NCBI GenBank assembly: GCA_034401135.1
Contig: JAWZSP010000008.1
Span: forward strand, 2,604,001 to 2,668,000
Source: Volutella citrinella
Taxonomy: Eukaryota > Ascomycota > Sordariomycetes > Hypocreales > Nectriaceae
Direction of reading: 5' to 3'
DNA length: 64,000 nucleotides
Positions 1 to 12,900 of the stretch are shown here, piece after piece. Position numbers and translations under genes: made by a program. How positions within the stretch are numbered: the first letter of the stretch is position 1; each line of letters starts with the position of its first letter. The notes under the pieces were generated by a model. The model was not told where the DNA came from. It saw nothing but the letters and a program-made list of their open reading frames with translations, and did no database searches.

Positions 1-968
1 TTCGCCCTTGTGGCGGGCATGTCCTTCTTTGGCCTTGTCCTCTCCTTCTTCTTCATCCCGAGGTCGAGCGAGATTGGCAACCCAAAGTTGATTGAATCAT
101 GTCGGCCAAAGTCGTTCAAGGAGCGATTGCATGCCTTCAACCCCATGATTGTCTTTGTACAATATGCCAATCCTGGAATCCTATTAGCCGTGCGTATGAA
201 ACTCTGCATTGGTAGGAGCATGCTAACAAGGAGGCAGAACCTAACCTGTGGACTATTATCTTACAACCAATACGGCCTCCTCAGCTCCGTGCGACGCGTT
301 GTCAACCCCCGATTCGGCCTCACATCGGCGATGGAAAGTGGTTTATTCTACCTGGCCCCGGGCGCTGGCTTTCTGATCGGAAGCACAATAGGCGGCAAGG
401 TATCAGACCAGACCGTCAAGTACTTTGTCAAGAAACGCAACGGCGTTCGTCTTCCAGAGGACCGGCTCAACAGCAGCCTCCCCGCCCTATTGATCGTATT
501 GCCCCTTGGCACCTTGCTTTACGGATGGAGCGTCAACCAGAAGATTGGGGGCCTGGGCCTACCGATCGTGGGCTCCTTCATCCAAGGATTTGGCCTGATG
601 GCCTCCTTCAGCGCTCTCAACACTTTCTCAGCGGGTAAGTGGTCGTCACACAAAATTAGCGCCGTACTCGCTAACACTGTCAAAGAGGTTCGTCCCATCC
701 ACCGAACAGCCGTCATTTCCGGGAAATATGTCATCCAGTACTCCTTTGGCGCATGTAGTGTCGGTGGCGTGGTGCCTCTGATTGACCATGTTGGTGTGGG
801 GTGGACATTTACTACCAGTATGTATAAGCCTTTCCTCCAAGAAACACCATTGGTCCCATCCAATACTAATAATGCTCGATAGTGGCGGCAGCAGCTCTCG
901 TGGGAGGCATATTGACCACCGCAGTTGCACGTGGATTCGTTCAACGAGCCCAGAAGACTGAGAAATAA
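1..968 (+). CDS. MFS drug:H+ antiporter-like transporter, 3' part
   Basis: C-terminal portion of a major facilitator superfamily transporter; the 5' end lies outside the window. Exons read as 1-189, 238-634, 686-817 and 883-968, with three introns of 48, 51 and 65 bp (donors GTGCGT, GTAAGT, GTATGT; the first two contain CTAAC branch sites). After splicing the frame is continuous to the TAA at 966-968. The sequence carries NLTCGLLSYNQYGLL, then GLFYLAPGAGFLIGS and a basic loop, followed by alternating hydrophobic segments. From known families, this run is typical of fungal DHA1-type multidrug transporters (12 TM, plasma membrane, proton antiport). Substrate cannot be told. The first intron is in frame and stop-free, so an unspliced reading gives a false longer product. 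Family assignment is good; exact subfamily is inference. Confidence 0.85.
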
Positions 969-3909
969 TCCACTGCACAGTGGCCAATATTCGCAACAAG
1001 CGATCAATCACATCGTAGACATGATCGCCGGTATGGAAAACAGAACAAATCAGAGAGGTTGGAAAAGAAAATTCGGCATAGCGCTTCCATTTTCAACGTA
1101 CTGCAAAAGAAATTGATAGAGTAGGCGTTTTGTTTTCCGTTCCTTCAAAAGCATTTGTCTAGCATAAACCCGCATTATCAGGTAGTTGAGGTAGGCAAAA
1201 GTTAGAGTCGTGATTATTTATTAATGGGAAGTGTCTTGAAATCTCACTTAAACGCGTTTTAGCGACAGAATGTGATGACATCCAACAAGCATCCTGAACA
1301 GTACCTCTTACAGCGGGCACAACACAACCATGAGAGCTTAGCAACTGTCAGCGGATGCCGCAAGTAATGCCATAGCACTCATTCGAATTATCGCGTGTTG
1401 AAATATGGGGCACTTAGTATGTAAGGAAGTTTTCTGTCTTCGGAGACCGCTTCTGCCGAATTTTGAAGGCGCAGGGTAGGTTGTTGAGATCGCCGCTATC
1501 TCCGGTCCGGACCCGGCACCTTGAAATGGCAGCCAATGAGCGGGGAGCATGCAAGGGCACCCTGGCTTGTTAGCGTCAAATAACCGACGCCATCACGTTG
1601 CGAGGTTTGTGCTTATTTTAGCGAAAGCAAACATTTGGAGTTTTTGAGCTGAGCTTGATAAATATAGCTGCGTCTGGAGGCTGTCCCACTACCAGCTTGG
1701 GAGGGCTCAATTTGTGATACTTTGCTTTGTCATGAACAATTGCAACAACGGCTGCGATATTGATGACAAAGCGGCGGCGCCAATTGCTTGAACGCTTAAA
1801 TATTCTCTTGGTTGGGATCTTCAGGCTGGCTTCAGACCAAGTCTTGGCGGTCTTGAAGAGACGGGATGGAAAAAATAGATGTGGCGGTGGCGGTCGAAGC
1901 GGCAGGACTAGAAATAGCCTACAAATAAGACTACAGCCACCTGACCAAAAATTGAGGGCATTCAGGTCGCTGGATAAACTGAACGCCAACTGCAAAACTG
2001 CTCATCCATCAAGTTTGTCGCCTCTTGGCCCCGCCGACGCCCTCTACCACTCTCCTCCGTGCATGTGTGTGTGTGCCCTGTGAGGTTTACTATTCCACCT
2101 CCATAGCCACATCGACTCCCCATGGAGCGGAATGCCGGCGTGACGCGACGCCGCCTGCGATCAGGCCTGGCACTTGATATCGTCATGACCCCGGTTCCGT
2201 CCACGCTGGGAATGTCTCAGGTGGCAAATTACCGGCCGTAGATTTCATTGTCTCGGATGAAATCAGCGCCGTGGACTGTTGGACGAGCGCGGATTGCCAG
2301 TGCAACCCCCAGCCAACCGTTGCGGTGGCTGATCAACGGATGCGGTTCCGCGCCGCAGCATCCGAGACAACATGACGAGATAACTCCACCCCCCATTGTC
2401 TGACTGCCGGGCCCGCAAACGTCGTCCAACTAGGGGATAGCTTCCGTCACAAACCTTGCACGTAGATTGCGCCAGTACCGAGACAACGAACGGCTCCAGA
2501 TCTTATCTATCTGCCGAGACAGGCTATCGGTGTTGAGATCGTGGTCGTCTTGATTGCTCGCGTGCATGAGGCCGATAACTGCTGCTAGCAGTAATTGAAA
2601 CTCCTCCTTTCCCTCATCTGGAATGTGTGGAACAAGATTTAGGCTCCGAATGCTCTCCCTATGACACCGCTAAAGTGGTAGCACTCGCTGGGACGGTCTG
2701 GGGAAGCCTCACGTCCTGTCTCGACGTCATTCGCTCGGAAGAGCTTCCGAGCTGTTCCCGTTAGCCTTAAACCTAATGGAGCTGGGCCTCATGAGAGTTG
2801 GCCCGCCCGCCACCTCGACTCGTTCAGGGGTCCCCCAGCGACATTCCCGATTAGGGGTATGTGTGACACCCCTCCCTGAACGCTGCAAATGCGCATTGTT
2901 GGCGCGGATAATGCGGCTATAATTGACAGCCAGGCACGCCAAAGGCATGTGTAAAGCGCTGCTGCATTCGTCGTGCTCCTGCGTAAAAGTCAATTTGCAG
3001 AGCTCGTGTGAGGGTAGTTGCAGTTGAGCTACTATCCATTAGCGGCTGGACCTATCACGCCAAGAGTCAGGGACTTTTGGCCTGCCAACCCGGGAAAGGA
3101 TAAACAAGGGAAACGGCGAGCTGAATGAGAGCCCGGGGCGTGTGCTTTATCTGGTGACTTGTCTCGCAGGTGCTCATGTCTCGCCGCTGTCTAAGACTGT
3201 CATTGCGGAAATGCTCCGCGACTCCCATATGCTTGTCTGCAATATCAAGCATTGTGGCAATTCCTCGCGGCTGAAAAGCGGGATGTAAACGTGAAGGGGT
3301 TAGAAGCAGTGAAGATGCACAATAAGATATATTGGGTCATTTCCCATGGGTCAGGGCCGTCGGGCTCGGAAGTCGGCCACGGACTTTCGGGAAGCCGGAT
3401 GTTCGCAACCAGAAACACAAGAGAAATGGGTGTGAAGGAGTGTCTCGGACTCTACCAAGACATGGCCAATGAAGAGAGCCGACAAGGCATCACAAAGACG
3501 AATTAGGGTTTTATGACCGGTAAATAGCTGGTAGACAGCGTGGAGTCTTGGGTAGATTTCGAGACGGGCAGTCGCTGGGCCATGCTGTGCGACATGCCAA
3601 GGGACAGCCGTCCAGGCGCAGCCGTTACGGCTCCCCAGCCAGCTGGGACACAGTCAAGTGCGGCGACTGGAATGACGGCATCCAAACCGGTAGTCAGGCC
3701 TCATGAGCGCATCCGGGCTGCAGCTCCTGGAGAGCCTCCCAATTGGGTCGTTGCAGCAAAACAGGCTTCGCATATATTGATTGCAAGCCGGTGCACTTCA
3801 TTGTTGGCAGTCAGACCAAACCCACTCCCACAACCTTCGGTGCATCACCAAACCCGAGCCGTTCTGGATCGACTGCTGGTTACCAAGCTCCAGCTAAGCT
3901 ACAGACATA
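969..3909. other. Gene-free interval upstream of the giant gene
   Basis: About 2.9 kb between the MFS stop and the giant gene start. It should hold the MFS 3' UTR and terminator and the giant gene's promoter. Short open frames occur (for example minus 1618-1995 and plus 1760-2083), but none resembles a known protein or shows a signal peptide, conserved motif or convincing intron structure. I saw no tRNA, transposon ends or long repeats by eye. Confidence 0.6.
3739..3778 (+). promoter_or_regulatory. Candidate promoter: CCAAT palindrome and TATA-like element
   Basis: A CCCAATTGGG palindrome lies at about 3738-3747, containing CCAAT on both strands, and a CATATATTGA element at 3771-3780. They sit about 165 and 135 bp before the giant gene ATG. 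The spacing suits a fungal core promoter; transcription start is not known. Confidence 0.35.
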
Positions 3910-3981
3910 ATGGCCGGGCGTAAGCATTGGATGGCCAAGACGGCCCTGGCGACCCTCGCCGTCTTGCCTCTGGCGGGCGCC
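3910..3981 (+). other. Signal peptide of the giant protein
   Basis: Residues 1-24. A short basic N-region (GRKHW, then K10) is followed by a hydrophobic core and a small-x-small site (A-G-A) before W25. It routes the whole product to the secretory pathway. Confidence 0.9.
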
Positions 3982-6900
3982 TGGAAGTTTCCCATCGACT
4001 TGGGAAAACACGAAAGCTGGAGGAACTTTTTGCGAACACCCGAACAACAACTCGACAACACATGCCCAACCGACGAAATCTGCATCGGAGGAACCTGCGG
4101 CCTGGCCTTGATCGGCATCGACCCACGAAATTGCGGAACAAAGGGCAACTCATGCGAGGCCGGCGAGCTTTGCATCACGGGGAAGTGCATCCCCCTCAGC
4201 ATTGGAACCGACGCCAGCAAGTGCGTCGACGGAAAGGCGTGTAAGCCTGGACAGTGGTGCAATGACGGCGAGTGCACTCCGATCCAGGTCGTCGCCAACT
4301 CGCTGCACTGTGGATCTACCGACACCGAATGCACCACGGGACAACTCTGCGTCAACGGAGTCTGTCTCGCCCTCAACACCACATCATCATCCGACCCCTC
4401 GAAATGCGGCCCAGACCGAGTAGCCTGCCGCCCGGGAAACTTCTGCCTTCGAGGCTCATGTACGCCGTTCGAAATCGGAACCGAAGCGCGCAAGTGCAAG
4501 ACCAACGCCGACTGTCCACTGAGCATCCCTTGCGAGAAGGGTGTCTGCCGCCCCTTCTCGGTCAGCCTCGACAGCCACCACTGCGGCGAGAAGCGCGAAC
4601 CGTGTGCCGGAGGCGAGCTGTGCATGGGCGGAAGATGCACCTCTCTGAACATTACGACCAACTCGGCAGCGTGCGGGCCCAACAAAGTCCGCTGCGAGCC
4701 CGGCACTGTCTGCGACACTAAGAAGTGCATCCCTCTTCACATCAGCACCTACTTGGAAGGATGCGGTGCCCGCGAGAAGCCGTGCGAGAAGGGCCAGTTC
4801 TGCGTGACTGGACTCTGCTTCAACTACACCCAGGGGCTTGGGTCTCCGGAAATGTTGGCTTGCAAGGCGGCTTCTGGGGACCGCATCGTTCAAAGCCCAC
4901 CCTCGGACAAATCAACGCCTGGCGGTGTCGGTGCTCCAGCTGGACAGCCTCCCTCTGGACAGATCCCCTCTGCACAGCAGCCCACAAAGGGAGAACCCCC
5001 GGGAGAACAGACCACAGGAACACAAGTTCACGCGGGAGGGAGCCAATCTGATGGCAAACTCGACTCACACGACCGCACTGAAGGACCCAACTGCAAGCGC
5101 GACTCTTCGTGTAGCTCAATGAACCGTTTACCAGCGGGCTGGAGCAAGGGTGCTCAAACCACCGGCGATATTCCTGTAGACGGCACTGGTTCTGCTTCCG
5201 GAAGAACCAAGTCTCCCACTGGATCAGATGGTAAGGCTGCTGGTCGCCCCGGTGCGACTGGTGGGTGGTCCTCGGAGGGCAGCAGCGGCAACGGCTCCGA
5301 CAGCATTCCCCCAGATGGCTGGGACTCTTCTGACGTTTTCTCCAACGGCCCCTTAGGTAAGTATCCGGGTGATGGTCCAACCGATGGTAACGGCGGCATC
5401 TCCGGTAGCAAGATGAAGTGGGCAGGTAGCGACGGCGGCGCTTCTGGAGTTACGCCACCCGCCGTCGAGTCTATCCGCTGCACCGTCAGTGGCGATTGCG
5501 AGGCTGGAAATGATTGCGTCAAGGGTGTCTGCAACCGCAAACCTGCTTTGCGGCTCTCGTGCCTCATTGACGTTCAGTGTGGACGAGGCGGCAAGTGCAA
5601 GGACGGCAGGTGTCACATGCCAGCCGGAGAGCCGGGAGCCACTCGGTGTCAGAAAGGCATCGAACAGTGCATCGCCGCGTTTCGGTCAAAGTGGTGTTTC
5701 CGAAGCTCGCAGTGCGGCGTCGGCAGGCTGTGCGTGGGAGGAAGGTGTATCGACGACGTCGACCCCAAGAGCTGTTCTCGGGACACCCAGTGTGGAACCG
5801 ATCGCATATGCGTCAATGGGAAGTGCCAGACGTCCGCCACCCCGACACAGTCCTGTCTTCTCGACATCCAGTGCGGCATTGGCCGTGTCTGCCGCAACGC
5901 ACGCTGCAGGAGCTTCAGCAACCCCGTCGCTGAGTGTTCTAGCAGTGGAGAATGCGGAACCGGTCGAATCTGCCAGGACGGAAAGTGTCGAGACAAGACC
6001 GACACATCCGTGGGCTGCACCTCGAACGATCAGTGCGGCTCTGGTCGTGAGTGCCGCAACGGGTCATGTCAACTCTCTGGCACGTCGTCCGCGGCCTGCT
6101 TCTTCAACTTCAACTGCGGCTTCGGTCGTGTCTGCCGCAACGGCCGGTGCCAGAGCATATCTGACCCGGCCGTTGCCTGTACCGTGAATCGCGAGTGTGG
6201 TATTGGTCGAGTCTGCCGCAATGGAAACTGTCGAGCTGCCGGAAACACCAACGTTGCCTGCACCGCTGATATCCAGTGCGGCATCGGTCGCGTCTGCCGC
6301 AACGGGCTCTGCCACATGGACATAGACATTCGCTGCGCCAGCAACAGCCAGTGTCCCACGGGTACCACCTGCAAGGGCGGATTGTGTGTTGCCATTGAGG
6401 GCCCGACCTCATCGTGCGAGGCAGACAAGGACTGCACCGGCAGTAAGGTCTGCCGCGACTTTGAATGCGTCGATCCCACTGAATCCAAGAGTTGCCTCTT
6501 TAGCGCCCAGTGCCCGACTGGCAGTCTCTGCCGCAACGGTGTGTGTGTCAAGGAGTCGACGGCAACTCGCTGCACCCTCGACAGCCAGTGTCCCGCTGGC
6601 AATGTCTGCCGCTTTGGCAGCTGCACCCCTGGGACGGGCACCTGCCTCAACAGCAACCAGTGCCCCTCGGGCAAGATCTGCCGCAACGGCGCCTGCGTCA
6701 CCGGCTCGACGCCAGCTGACGACAGCTGCACCACCGACAGCGAGTGTGGCGTGCGACGCATCTGCACGAACAACCAGTGCGTCGAGGGAACCCGACCTGT
6801 CCGCTGCATCAGCAACAGCCAGTGCGCAGTCGGGCAGAGATGCCTCAACGGAGAATGCAGCACCGCCAACACCACCAGCTGCATCGCCAACTCGCAGTGC

Positions 6901-9900
6901 GGCAACGGACGTGTCTGCGTCAACGGCAAGTGTGTCGACTTGACCCCCGAGACCCGGTGCGTCGCCAACGACGACTGCGGAGCTGGTAAGGTGTGTCGAA
7001 ATGGCGTGTGTACCGACTCGAACATCCCCTGCGTGCTCTCAGCGCAGTGCGGTGCTGGCAAGGTGTGCCGCAACGGCGCATGTGTCAACAGCACCAACCC
7101 CAACACGAGCTGCCAGCAGGATGCCCAGTGTCCCCCTGGATGGGTCTGCCGCGATGGAGTCTGCAAGGTCGAGGTCGATCCCTCTGCCGTTTGCGGCACC
7201 GACAGCGAGTGCTCATCCAGCCAGATCTGCCGCGACGGCTTCTGCGCCAATGTCGAATGCAAGACGGCGGCTCAGTGCGGAAATGGACGCGTCTGCCGCA
7301 ACAACACTTGTGTTGAAGACAACAACCCGTCGGGCTGCCTCTTCGACATCCAGTGCGCTTCTGGCTTCGTCTGCCGCAATCGCGCCTGTATCCCGGGCTG
7401 TCGATCCAGCCTCGAGTGTGGCAACGGGAAAATCTGCCGCAGCGGAAACTGCACCAGTGAGACCAGCGCTACTTCCTGTAGCAGTGACGACCAGTGCACC
7501 GGCGGCCTGGTCTGCCGCAACAACACTTGTGTTTCTCCTTCCTTGCCCGCTGGTGGATGCATTTTGGATACGCAGTGCACCGGTGGGCAGGTCTGTCGGA
7601 ACGGCACCTGTGTCTCGAGCACCACCACTGGCTGCAAGACTGACTCCGAGTGCGGTGCCAACCGAGCCTGTCGCGACGGGGCCTGCGTCAATATATTCTG
7701 TGACGGAGATGCAAACTGCGGCACTGGTCGAGTCTGCCGGGCCAGCATCTGCATTCCTGGTGGCTGTAACGGCAACGACGACTGCGGAACCAACCGAGTG
7801 TGCCGCGACAAGACTTGCGTTGCTGGTTGCCAAAACGACGCTGGCTGCATTCTGGGAAGCGTCTGCCAGAACGGCGCCTGCGTCCTGAGCGGTGGCTGCT
7901 CAGGCGATGGCCAGTGTTCCAGTGGTCAAATCTGCCAGAACAGGGTCTGCATCAGTGGCTGCCGAACTAACAGCCAGTGCACTGATGGCCGAGTCTGCCA
8001 GAATAGTGTCTGTGTGACTCCCGGCTCTGGAGACGACTGCACCAAGGACACCGAGTGTACCGGTGGCCGGATCTGCTTTAACAAGATCTGCATCCTCAAC
8101 GACTGCGGCAGCGATAGCGACTGTGGAAGCGATAGGATCTGTCGAGACCGGACCTGTGTGCCTGGCTGCACCGACAACTCGGGTTGCGGATCCAACCGCT
8201 TCTGTCGCGACGGAGTCTGTCGTTTCGGCTGTTCTGGTGATGGAGACTGTGGAACTGGCCGTGTGTGCCAGAGCAACAACTGCGTCAACAAGAACACCTC
8301 TACTACCGATGAATGTGAGATCGATGTTCAATGCGGGATCGGCAGACGCTGCAACAAAGAAGCCAAGAAGTGCGAGACCATTGTCACCCCCTCTGGTTGT
8401 CTGCTGGACGCTGATTGCGGTCCTGGCAAGCGATGCGACCTCAAGAGCAACCAGTGTGTGAACTCGACCACCACCGACCCGGACAAGTGCACATACAACA
8501 TCGAATGCGGGCTCAACAAGAATTGCGTTGATGGGAAGTGCCAGAACGGTACCAACGGTACCACCACCCCAACTGCGTGCCAGAAGGACGGAGACTGTGG
8601 CCCCGGAAGGCGATGCAACATCGACTCGAAGAACGGAAACAAGTGCGAGCTCATCACCAACCCCGACAACTGCCAATACGATATTGAGTGCGGCCTTGGA
8701 AAGAAGTGCGTAAACGAGACATGTCAGACTGGCACCAACACGACTACTGGCTGCCAGCAAGACTCCGACTGTGGCACGGGAAGACGCTGCAATTTAGATG
8801 GAAACAAGTGCGAGTTCGTCACCAACCCCGACAAGTGCAAATACGATATTGAGTGTGGCCTCGGAAAGAAATGTGTCAACGAGACGTGCCAGACTGGCAC
8901 TAACACGACTACTGGCTGCCAGCAAGACTCTGATTGCGGGGCAGGACGACGCTGCAACCTAGATGGAAACAAGTGCGAGTTTGTCACCAACCCCGACAAG
9001 TGTCAATACGATATTGAGTGTGGCGTTGCAAAAAAGTGCGTCAACGAGACGTGCCAGACCACCGTCACCCCCTCTGGATGCAAGGGCAATGAGGGCTGCC
9101 CCATTGGAAAGATCTGCAAGGACTCCAACTGCGTGGATGCCACCTCGACTACATGCGGCTCCAACTCCCCCGCTCCCGGTGATTGTGGCACTGGTTACAC
9201 TTGCAAGGATGGCAAGTGTACACAGGACAGTTCAGGTTGCACCCAGGACTCGGACTGTGGTGGTAATGGGAGCACCTGCAACAAGCTGCTCAGTGTCTGC
9301 ATTCCGCCAACGAGCAACCCCCAGTGCAACAACAGTACTAAGCCTTGCACCGGCGGCCTGGTTTGCAACTTAGCGGGCCAATGTGGAATTAACCCCGACC
9401 TGGGATCATGCTCAGGCACTGGTCCTTGTGCAGAGAATTTCGAGTGCAACCCGGTTCTCAACATCTGCGTACCAAAGCCCAAGACCAAATGCACCAAGGA
9501 CAGCGACTGCCTCTTGCCGCTCTTCGAGTGCAAGGGCAATGGTACTTGTATTGTCAAGTCAAAATGCCAAAACAACGGCGGTTGCCCCGAAGGTTATAAC
9601 TGCGACCCTATTACGGGCCTCTGCTCTCCCAAGCAAGAGATTCGTTGCACATTCGGAGGAACCGGATCGGCTGGATGTAGCACTGGATACTCTTGCAATG
9701 CCTTGGGTGTCTGCGAGAAAGACCCTGAGGCCCAATGCAGCGATACCAAGAAGTGTCCCCCTGGCCTCAAATGCAACTCCGGCAAGTGCGAGATCGATAC
9801 TTCACTGGAGTGCAGTCCCGCCAAGAAGTGCAGCGATGGAAAGGTCTGCTCCAATGACTTCAAGTGTATGCCCGACTCCGGTCGAGACTGCGACGACACC

Positions 9901-12900
9901 ACGAACCCTTGCCAGCAAGGATATGTCTGCAGCAATGGCAAGTGCGAGCAAGCAGCCAAACCCGAGTGTGACGAGAACATCAAGTGTGCCACTGGCTTCA
10001 CCTGTGACCTCTCGAAGAAGAAGTGTGCCTTCGACACAAAGCTTGAGTGTGACCAAAAAAATCCTTGCAAGCAAGCCGGGTATTCTTGCAACTTCTTGCT
10101 CGGAATTTGCCAGCAGGACTCGAAGCCTGAGTGCGACGAGAACATCAAGTGCATCACTGGCTTCACCTGCGACCTGTCGAAGAAGAAGTGTGTTTTCGAC
10201 ATAAAGCTTGAGTGCGATCAAAAGACTCCCTGCAAACAAGATGGGTATTCTTGCAACTACTTGCTTGGAATATGCCAGCAGGACTCAACGCCCGAGTGCG
10301 ATGAGAACATCAAGTGCGCGACTGGTTTCAACTGCGACCTTTCGAAGAAGAAGTGTGTCTTCATCGCGGGATCCAAGTGCGACGATCAGATCAAGTGTCC
10401 TCAGGGATACATCTGCGATAAGGTGCTCGGCGTGTGCGAGAAGGACTTCAGGCCGCAGTGTGATGATCAAACCGCTTGCCCCGACGGATACACATGCAAC
10501 AAGTCTCAAGGAGTCTGCGAGGTCACTGTCAAGCCCGAGTGCGACGAGAAAAATGCCTGCCTGGCTGGATTTGTTTGTGACCTTGACGCCAAGAAGTGCG
10601 TATTTACCCAGGGGAGCGGATGCAGTGACCAAAAGCCCTGCCCCAAGGGATATAATTGCAACAAATCGACCAGCAAGTGTGAGATCTCGACAGGCGCCGA
10701 CTGCACTACCATCCTGTGCCCTACAGGCTTCACCTGCAACCAAACCACCAAGAAGTGTGAGGGCACGAATACGACTCCTGAATGCGATGATGGCAAAGCT
10801 TGCCCCGACGGCTTCAAGTGCAATCTCGGCACGAAGAAGTGTGACATCGTGACTGGCATTGAGTGTGACGAAATCAAGAAGTGCCCTAACAGCCTCACCT
10901 GCAACCTCGACAAGAAGCAGTGTGAGCTCACCACTAGCACTGATTGTACTACCACTCCGTGCCCTATTGGCTTCGCCTGCAACCAGGGCACGAAGAAATG
11001 CGAGGTTTCGACTGGGCCCAAGTGTGATGGCCAGAATCCCTGCAAGCAGGATGGATATACCTGCGTGCTCGGCGTCTGCATCCCCCCCCTCCAATGTGGC
11101 CCTAACAGGAAATGCGACACTGGCTTCAGCTGCACAGGCGGCCTTTGCGTCCAGGATCTTGAGATTGCTTGCGACGACGCCAAAAAATGCGATGCCGGCT
11201 ACACTTGCACCGCTAAAATCTGTGTCGTTGACCCGACTCTCCAGTGCAACGATAATAAGAAGTGCGACAAGGGCTACACGTGCAAGAGCAACGTCTGCGT
11301 TCGCGACACTGTGCTCAGCTGCGATGCTAGCGGCAAATGCCCTGATCCTCTTGTTTGCAACAAGGACACAAAAATCTGCCAGCCGGCCACCGGCACTGAG
11401 TGCTCCGATACTAAGAAGTGCAATGGCGGTTCTACCTGCCAGAACGGCGTCTGTGTGCCCACGGTCGGTATTGAGTGCTCCGACACTAAGAAGTGTGATG
11501 GTGGCCTTGTCTGCGTGGCTGGTCGCTGTGGGCCCTCCACTGGACTCGAGTGCTCTGAAAGCAAGAAGTGCCAGGGCGATCTCGTTTGCAAGAACGGCCT
11601 CTGCGTTCCCAAGGATCTCACCTGTGGCCCGAAGGGCGAGTGTGCCCGGGGCTACACCTGCGGGCCTGCTAAAATCTGCATTCCCGACACCAACGTCCCA
11701 TGCAACAAGACTGCGGACTGCGACCGTGGCTACGTCTGCGGTTCGTCAGGTATCTGCACCCAGGACCCCAAGATTCCCTGCAAGGCAAGCGACCCCAAGC
11801 CATGTGACGACGGTTTCACTTGCAGCGATGCTGGCGTCTGCATTCCCAAGATCATCCCCCAGTGCCAAAACGACGATAACTGTTTGCTGGGCTTTAAATG
11901 CGATAAGACTAAGGGTTGCGTTCCCAACATCGAGCTGCAATGCGGTACCGGCAAGCCGCCTTGCGTCAAGGGACTGAAGTGTGGTCCTCTTGGTATCTGC
12001 ATCCTCGACCCCAACGTGGAATGCATCGATGATCAGGGTTGTGAAGATGGCGACATGTGCACCCCTGCTGGCAAGTGTGTCATCAACCCCGATCTTGACT
12101 GCAGCGGAAACAAGAAGTGCAAGACTGGCTTCACCTGCAAGAAGCCCGAGAACATTTGTATCCCCGACCCTGACCAGAAGTGCAACAATGATGATGCCTG
12201 CCAGTCTGGATGGAAGTGCAGCATACTTGGGCTCTGTATTGAGAACAATGATCTCAAGTGTGATAAGGATGATGACTGTGATCCTGGCAACAAGTGTGGC
12301 ATGCTCGGCTTCTGCGAGCCTGACCTCAACCTCAAGTGCACCAACGCCACCAAGTGTAATGATGGCTTCAAGTGTGGTCCTCTCGGCTATTGCATCCCCG
12401 AGAAGCCGTGCAATGATGACGCCGGCTGCGGCAAGAACTTCAAGTGCACCAGCCTTGGGGCCTGCGTTCCCGACCCGGGGCTTCAATGCATCGACGACGA
12501 CAGCTGCGGAGCCGGACGCAAGTGTGGCCCCAAGGGCGTCTGCATCGTTGACAGCGGCCCCAAGTGCACCAAGGCTACTGAAGCCAAGGACTGCAAGGAC
12601 GGCCAGAAGTGCAGCATCCTCGGCTTCTGTGTGGACGACAACTCTTGCGATACCAACGCCGACTGCGCCGACAAATTCGTCTGCGGCGTGACCAAGGAGT
12701 GTGTCCCCGAGATCTTCGTCCAATGCACGGCCGATGCCAACTGCACCACCGGCTTTGTCTGCTCGGCTCTCAACAAGTGCGTGCCCAAGGGTATCTCTTG
12801 TAAGAATGCCACCGATTGCCTCGATGGCTTCACCTGCAACTTATTTGGCGCATGCGTTCCTAAGATTGGTCGGGATTGCAACAAGGACTCGGAGTGCCAG

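Larger units (their letters stand above)
8313..11080 (+). repeat. Block C: Lys-rich modules (GKKC/KKKC type)
   Basis: Modules switch from Arg-rich to Lys-rich loops (GKKCVNETC, DLSKKKC, CDEN-KC). Residue range about 1469-2390. Two stretches keep near-identical 165-nt tandem units, listed separately. Confidence 0.8.

Noticed and set aside
1618..2083. Opposed short frames at 1618-1995 (minus) and 1760-2083 (plus).
   Set aside because: No motif, signal peptide or splice structure; lengths are expected by chance.
3540..3923. A 127-codon frame overlapping the giant gene start, as a possible upstream ORF.
   Set aside because: It starts before the candidate TATA element at 3771, so it is probably not in the transcript, and its product resembles nothing.
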